DNA from: Ancylomarina salipaludis
Lineage (GTDB): Bacteria; Bacteroidota; Bacteroidia; Bacteroidales; Marinifilaceae
Direction: 5' to 3'
NCBI RefSeq assembly: GCF_004122035.1
Contig: NZ_SAXA01000005.1
Coordinates: 62,001-126,000, forward strand
DNA length: 64,000 bases
Under the pieces are notes generated by a model, which was not told the DNA's origin, did not search any database, and worked only from the letters and a program-made list of their open reading frames with translations. This document shows, in pieces, positions 61,660 through 64,000 of the stretch. Made by a program: the position numbers and the translations under genes. Position 1 is the first letter of the stretch; each line of letters begins with the position of its first letter.

Positions 61660-63504
61660 TTAAGCCTTTGTTCCGAAAAGCTTCTTCAATAAATCTTTTT
61701 TACCCATATTAATTAATTCAGTCTTAATGGCATTTCGATACTCCTTTTTATACCAAAATAAGAATTTACGTTGTGATAATTTTTCTTGTTTACTTTTAGC
61801 AGTAAACACTTTTTGCATGGTATAAGGGTGATAGCCCGAGTAATAAATAACTGTTGCTACGGTCATTGGCGTTGGTGTAAAATCCTGAACCTGTTCCAGT
61901 TTGAAATCTAATTCTTTGGTTTTTACAGCAAGGTCAGCCATATCCACGCCTTGTGAGCCCGGGTGACTTGAAATGAAGTAAGGAATTAACTGTTGATTTA
62001 AACCTTCCTTCTGATTGATTTCGTCGAAAAACTCTTTTAGTTTGTAAAACAGTTTGAATGAAGGTTTTCTCATGATATCCAAAACTTCATCAGAAGTGTG
62101 CTCAGGGGCAACTTTTAATCGTCCCGAGACGTGATTTTTAATTAGTTCAACAGCATATTCCTTGTTTGCTTTATTCACCTCTTCGTCTTTGGTTTTATGA
62201 AGCATTAAGTCGTAACGTACACCACTGCCAATAAAAGATTTCTTCACCCCTGGAATTTTATCAACTTCCTTGTAGATATCCAGCATTGGCTGGTGATTGG
62301 TATTCAGATTCGGGCAAACATTGGGGTGAATACACGAAGGGCGTCGACAAGTTTGACAAATACTTTCGAAAATACCTTTCATCTGATACATATTTGCTGA
62401 AGGGCCTCCAAGATCAGATAAATAGCCTTTAAAATCAGGCATTTTGGTCACGTACTCAACTTCCTTGAGAATTGATTTTTTTGAACGATTTGCAATAAAT
62501 TTACCTTGATGAGCAGAAATGGTACAGAATGAACAACCACCAAAACACCCTCTATGCATATTCACAGAGAATTTAATCATCTCGTAAGCAGGAATGGTTT
62601 TTCCCTGATAGCGCGGGTGAGGCATTCGTGTGTAAGGCAAATCGAATATGGCATCCAGCTCTTTTTCTTTCATAACAGGATAAGGCGGATTGACTATAAC
62701 CTCCGAATCCTTATAGGCTTGGACCAATTTTTTTGCCATCATGGAATTCGACTCCATTTCGATATGGCGGAAGTTGCCTGCAAATTTCTTTTTATCCTTT
62801 AAGCATTCCTCATGCGAATACAGGACTTGTGTTTCCCACTTTTTCTTGGTTGGGTAAGCTTCACCTTTTTTGGCAATAAAAGAGGTTTGGGGTACGTTTT
62901 TTAAGGTCTCAAAGGGAACGCCTTTTTTTAGTAGCCGAACAATTTCCTTTAAGGGTTTTTCACCCATTCCATAAACCAGTAAATCTGCAGAACTGTCGCA
63001 TAAAATACTTGGTCTTAGTTCATCCAACCAGTAGTCGTAGTGTGTGACACGACGTAAAGATGCCTCAATACCTCCCAATAGAATGGGCGTATCAGGATAC
63101 AGTTTTTTCAAAATCTGTGAATAGACGATACTTGGCTTGTCTGGGCGGTAACCATGCTTGCCTTCAGGTGTATAGGCGTCATCATGACGCAAACGACGAT
63201 TAGCCGTGTAATGATTTACCATGGAATCCATATTACCGGCCGTGATACCAAAAAACAGACGAGGTTGCCCCAATTTTTTAAAATCACGTAAATCATCACG
63301 CCAGTTAGGCTGAGGAACAATGGCCACTTTTAATCCTTCATTTTCCAGTATTCGACCAATCACGGCAGCACCGAATGAGGGGTGATCAACATAGGCATCA
63401 CCACTAAATAAAATAACATCCAGCTCTTCCCAGCCTCTTTCTTTCACTTCCTTTGCCGAAGTTGGTAACCATTGATTGTATCTTCCTGATATTTCGTCTT
63501 TCAT
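61660..63504 (-). CDS. YgiQ family radical SAM protein
   Basis: About 614 residues. The radical SAM cluster is in NMHRGCFGGCSFCTISAHQG near residue 330, and the YgiQ N-terminal domain includes DVILFSGDAYVDHPSFG and PILLGGIEASLRRVTHYDYW. The C-terminal DUF3362 region is present (FTPTPMTVATVIYYSGYHP). I chose the ATG at 63502-63504 (MKDEISGRYNQWLPTS); the open frame to 63621 overlaps the promoter and has no family match. The reaction is unknown. The function is cytoplasmic. Confidence 0.92.
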   Translation of the reverse strand: MKDEISGRYNQWLPTSAKEVKERGWEELDVILFSGDAYVDHPSFGAAVIGRILENEGLKVAIVPQPNWRDDLRDFKKLGQPRLFFGITAGNMDSMVNHYTANRRLRHDDAYTPEGKHGYRPDKPSIVYSQILKKLYPDTPILLGGIEASLRRVTHYDYWLDELRPSILCDSSADLLVYGMGEKPLKEIVRLLKKGVPFETLKNVPQTSFIAKKGEAYPTKKKWETQVLYSHEECLKDKKKFAGNFRHIEMESNSMMAKKLVQAYKDSEVIVNPPYPVMKEKELDAIFDLPYTRMPHPRYQGKTIPAYEMIKFSVNMHRGCFGGCSFCTISAHQGKFIANRSKKSILKEVEYVTKMPDFKGYLSDLGGPSANMYQMKGIFESICQTCRRPSCIHPNVCPNLNTNHQPMLDIYKEVDKIPGVKKSFIGSGVRYDLMLHKTKDEEVNKANKEYAVELIKNHVSGRLKVAPEHTSDEVLDIMRKPSFKLFYKLKEFFDEINQKEGLNQQLIPYFISSHPGSQGVDMADLAVKTKELDFKLEQVQDFTPTPMTVATVIYYSGYHPYTMQKVFTAKSKQEKLSQRKFLFWYKKEYRNAIKTELINMGKKDLLKKLFGTKA

Positions 63505-63618
63505 CTTGATTCTTTTCATTGACAAGCTGCATTGCAAAACGCAAATAGCTTGATATACTCTCACACAATCCCGAATTTCATCGGGAAGTATCAAACCTGT
63601 TGTTTTTGTACTTTGGCG

Positions 63619-63626
63619 CAAAGTTA
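63619..63626 (-). promoter_or_regulatory. -7 element for the YgiQ-type gene
   Basis: On the minus strand TAACTTTG fits TAnnTTTG at 63626-63619, about 115 bases upstream of the chosen ATG. It supports a start downstream of 63610. Confidence 0.55.
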
Positions 63627-63733
63627 CTACTTTATTTATAAAGATTTTAAAGAAGCATTAATTTATACCATAGGTGTGATGATCTATTATCTTTGGTGAC
63701 CTGGTATCTTTTAACAAAATTAGAACTCTAGTT

Positions 63734-64000
63734 ATGATGTATTTTTCATACCATACTCACACAGACTATTGTGATGGTAAGGCAAAAGCAGAGGCTTTTA
63801 TTCAGCGTGCGATTGAATTGCAAATGCATGCTGTGGGTTTTTCGTCACATGCTCCATTTCCTGTTGAGGTTTCCTGGAATATGGCGGAAAATCAGTTAAA
63901 CAATTACGTGAGTGAGATTAAAGCTTTGTCAGAAAAATATCAAAATGAAATTGATGTTTATCTTTCATTGGAATTGGATTATATTCCTGGTTTAACCAAG
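63734..64000 (+). CDS. histidinol-phosphatase-like PHP protein, N-terminal part
   Basis: Starts at ATG ATG (63734 or 63737) and is open to the window end (89 codons). MMYFSYHTHTDYCDGKAKAEAF contains the PHP metal motif HTHTDYCDG, and FSSHAPFP provides a later histidine. ELDYIPG fits the HisJ-type family. HisJ-type PHP phosphatases make histidinol from histidinol phosphate. The rest of the gene lies beyond 64000. Confidence 0.88.
   Translation, partial: MMYFSYHTHTDYCDGKAKAEAFIQRAIELQMHAVGFSSHAPFPVEVSWNMAENQLNNYVSEIKALSEKYQNEIDVYLSLELDYIPGLTK

Noticed and set aside
63505-63621. Longer N-terminus of the YgiQ-type gene
   Set aside because: It overlaps the -7 element at 63619-63626 and has no family match; the ATG at 63502-63504 gives the typical start.
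1-64000. tRNA, rRNA or tmRNA genes
   Set aside because: None was recognised by eye on either strand; a covariance search would be needed to exclude them.

Overview
The window reads as chromosome of a low-GC member of the Bacteroidota, probably a marine, facultatively or strictly anaerobic lineage near Marinifilaceae/Marinilabiliales (inference). Reasons: genes lack Shine-Dalgarno sequences, several starts are preceded by the Bacteroidota -7 element TAnnTTTG, and the gene stock is typical (TonB-dependent receptor, BatA-type VWA protein, DUF4301, SxtJ/DUF5989/carbamoyltransferase, Group C sensory [FeFe]-hydrogenases). Both window ends cut genes: citrate synthase on the left, a HisJ-type PHP phosphatase on the right.

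Layout. 1-5.9 kb is an accessory island lying between two divergent copies of the citrate synthase 3' end plus its terminator. It carries three minus-strand units bounded by perfect 9-10 bp inverted repeats that look like integron cassette core sites (KAP NTPase; lipoprotein; a small helical protein with a DUF4145 protein). It also carries a 13-unit, 21-bp tandem array with variable hexamer slots, followed by an unrecognised 235-residue helical protein. 6-17.4 kb holds an AraC-type regulator, a cupin protein, small envelope and stress proteins, an OmpA-family protein, a GNAT gene between a full and a truncated AlkX/YcaQ glycosylase copy, a cysteine hydrolase, a Crp/Fnr regulator, a YtxH/holin-like set, and the carbamoyltransferase-SxtJ-DUF5989 set. 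17.9-24.3 kb is a duplicated signalling locus: sensory [FeFe]-hydrogenase with PAS domain plus SpoIIE-type phosphatase, twice, with a [2Fe-2S] thioredoxin-like protein between them.

24.4-51.9 kb is mostly ordinary chromosome: metallophosphoesterase, histidine kinase, CobW GTPase, nitroreductase, MFS transporter, RNase P RNA, DUF134 with two NifX-like proteins, VWA protein, TonB receptor, a REP-type transposase lacking its catalytic tyrosine, ornithine aminotransferase, EamA transporter, Lon, CDF transporter, a class D beta-lactamase lipoprotein, an alpha/beta hydrolase and a cytochrome b. 51.9-56.2 kb is a cysteine-forming operon (cystathionine beta-synthase-like, cystathionine gamma-lyase/synthase, methyltransferase, LuxS). 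It is preceded by three short ORFs ending in cysteine runs, which I read as attenuation leader peptides. 56.4-64 kb holds methionine aminopeptidase, IspD, DUF4301, two radical SAM proteins (YhcC and YgiQ types), a TPR lipoprotein and the partial PHP phosphatase.

The two best candidates for undescribed biology are the 21-bp dimeric array with its 235-residue neighbour, and the triple cysteine leader region. No tRNA, rRNA or CRISPR array was seen.
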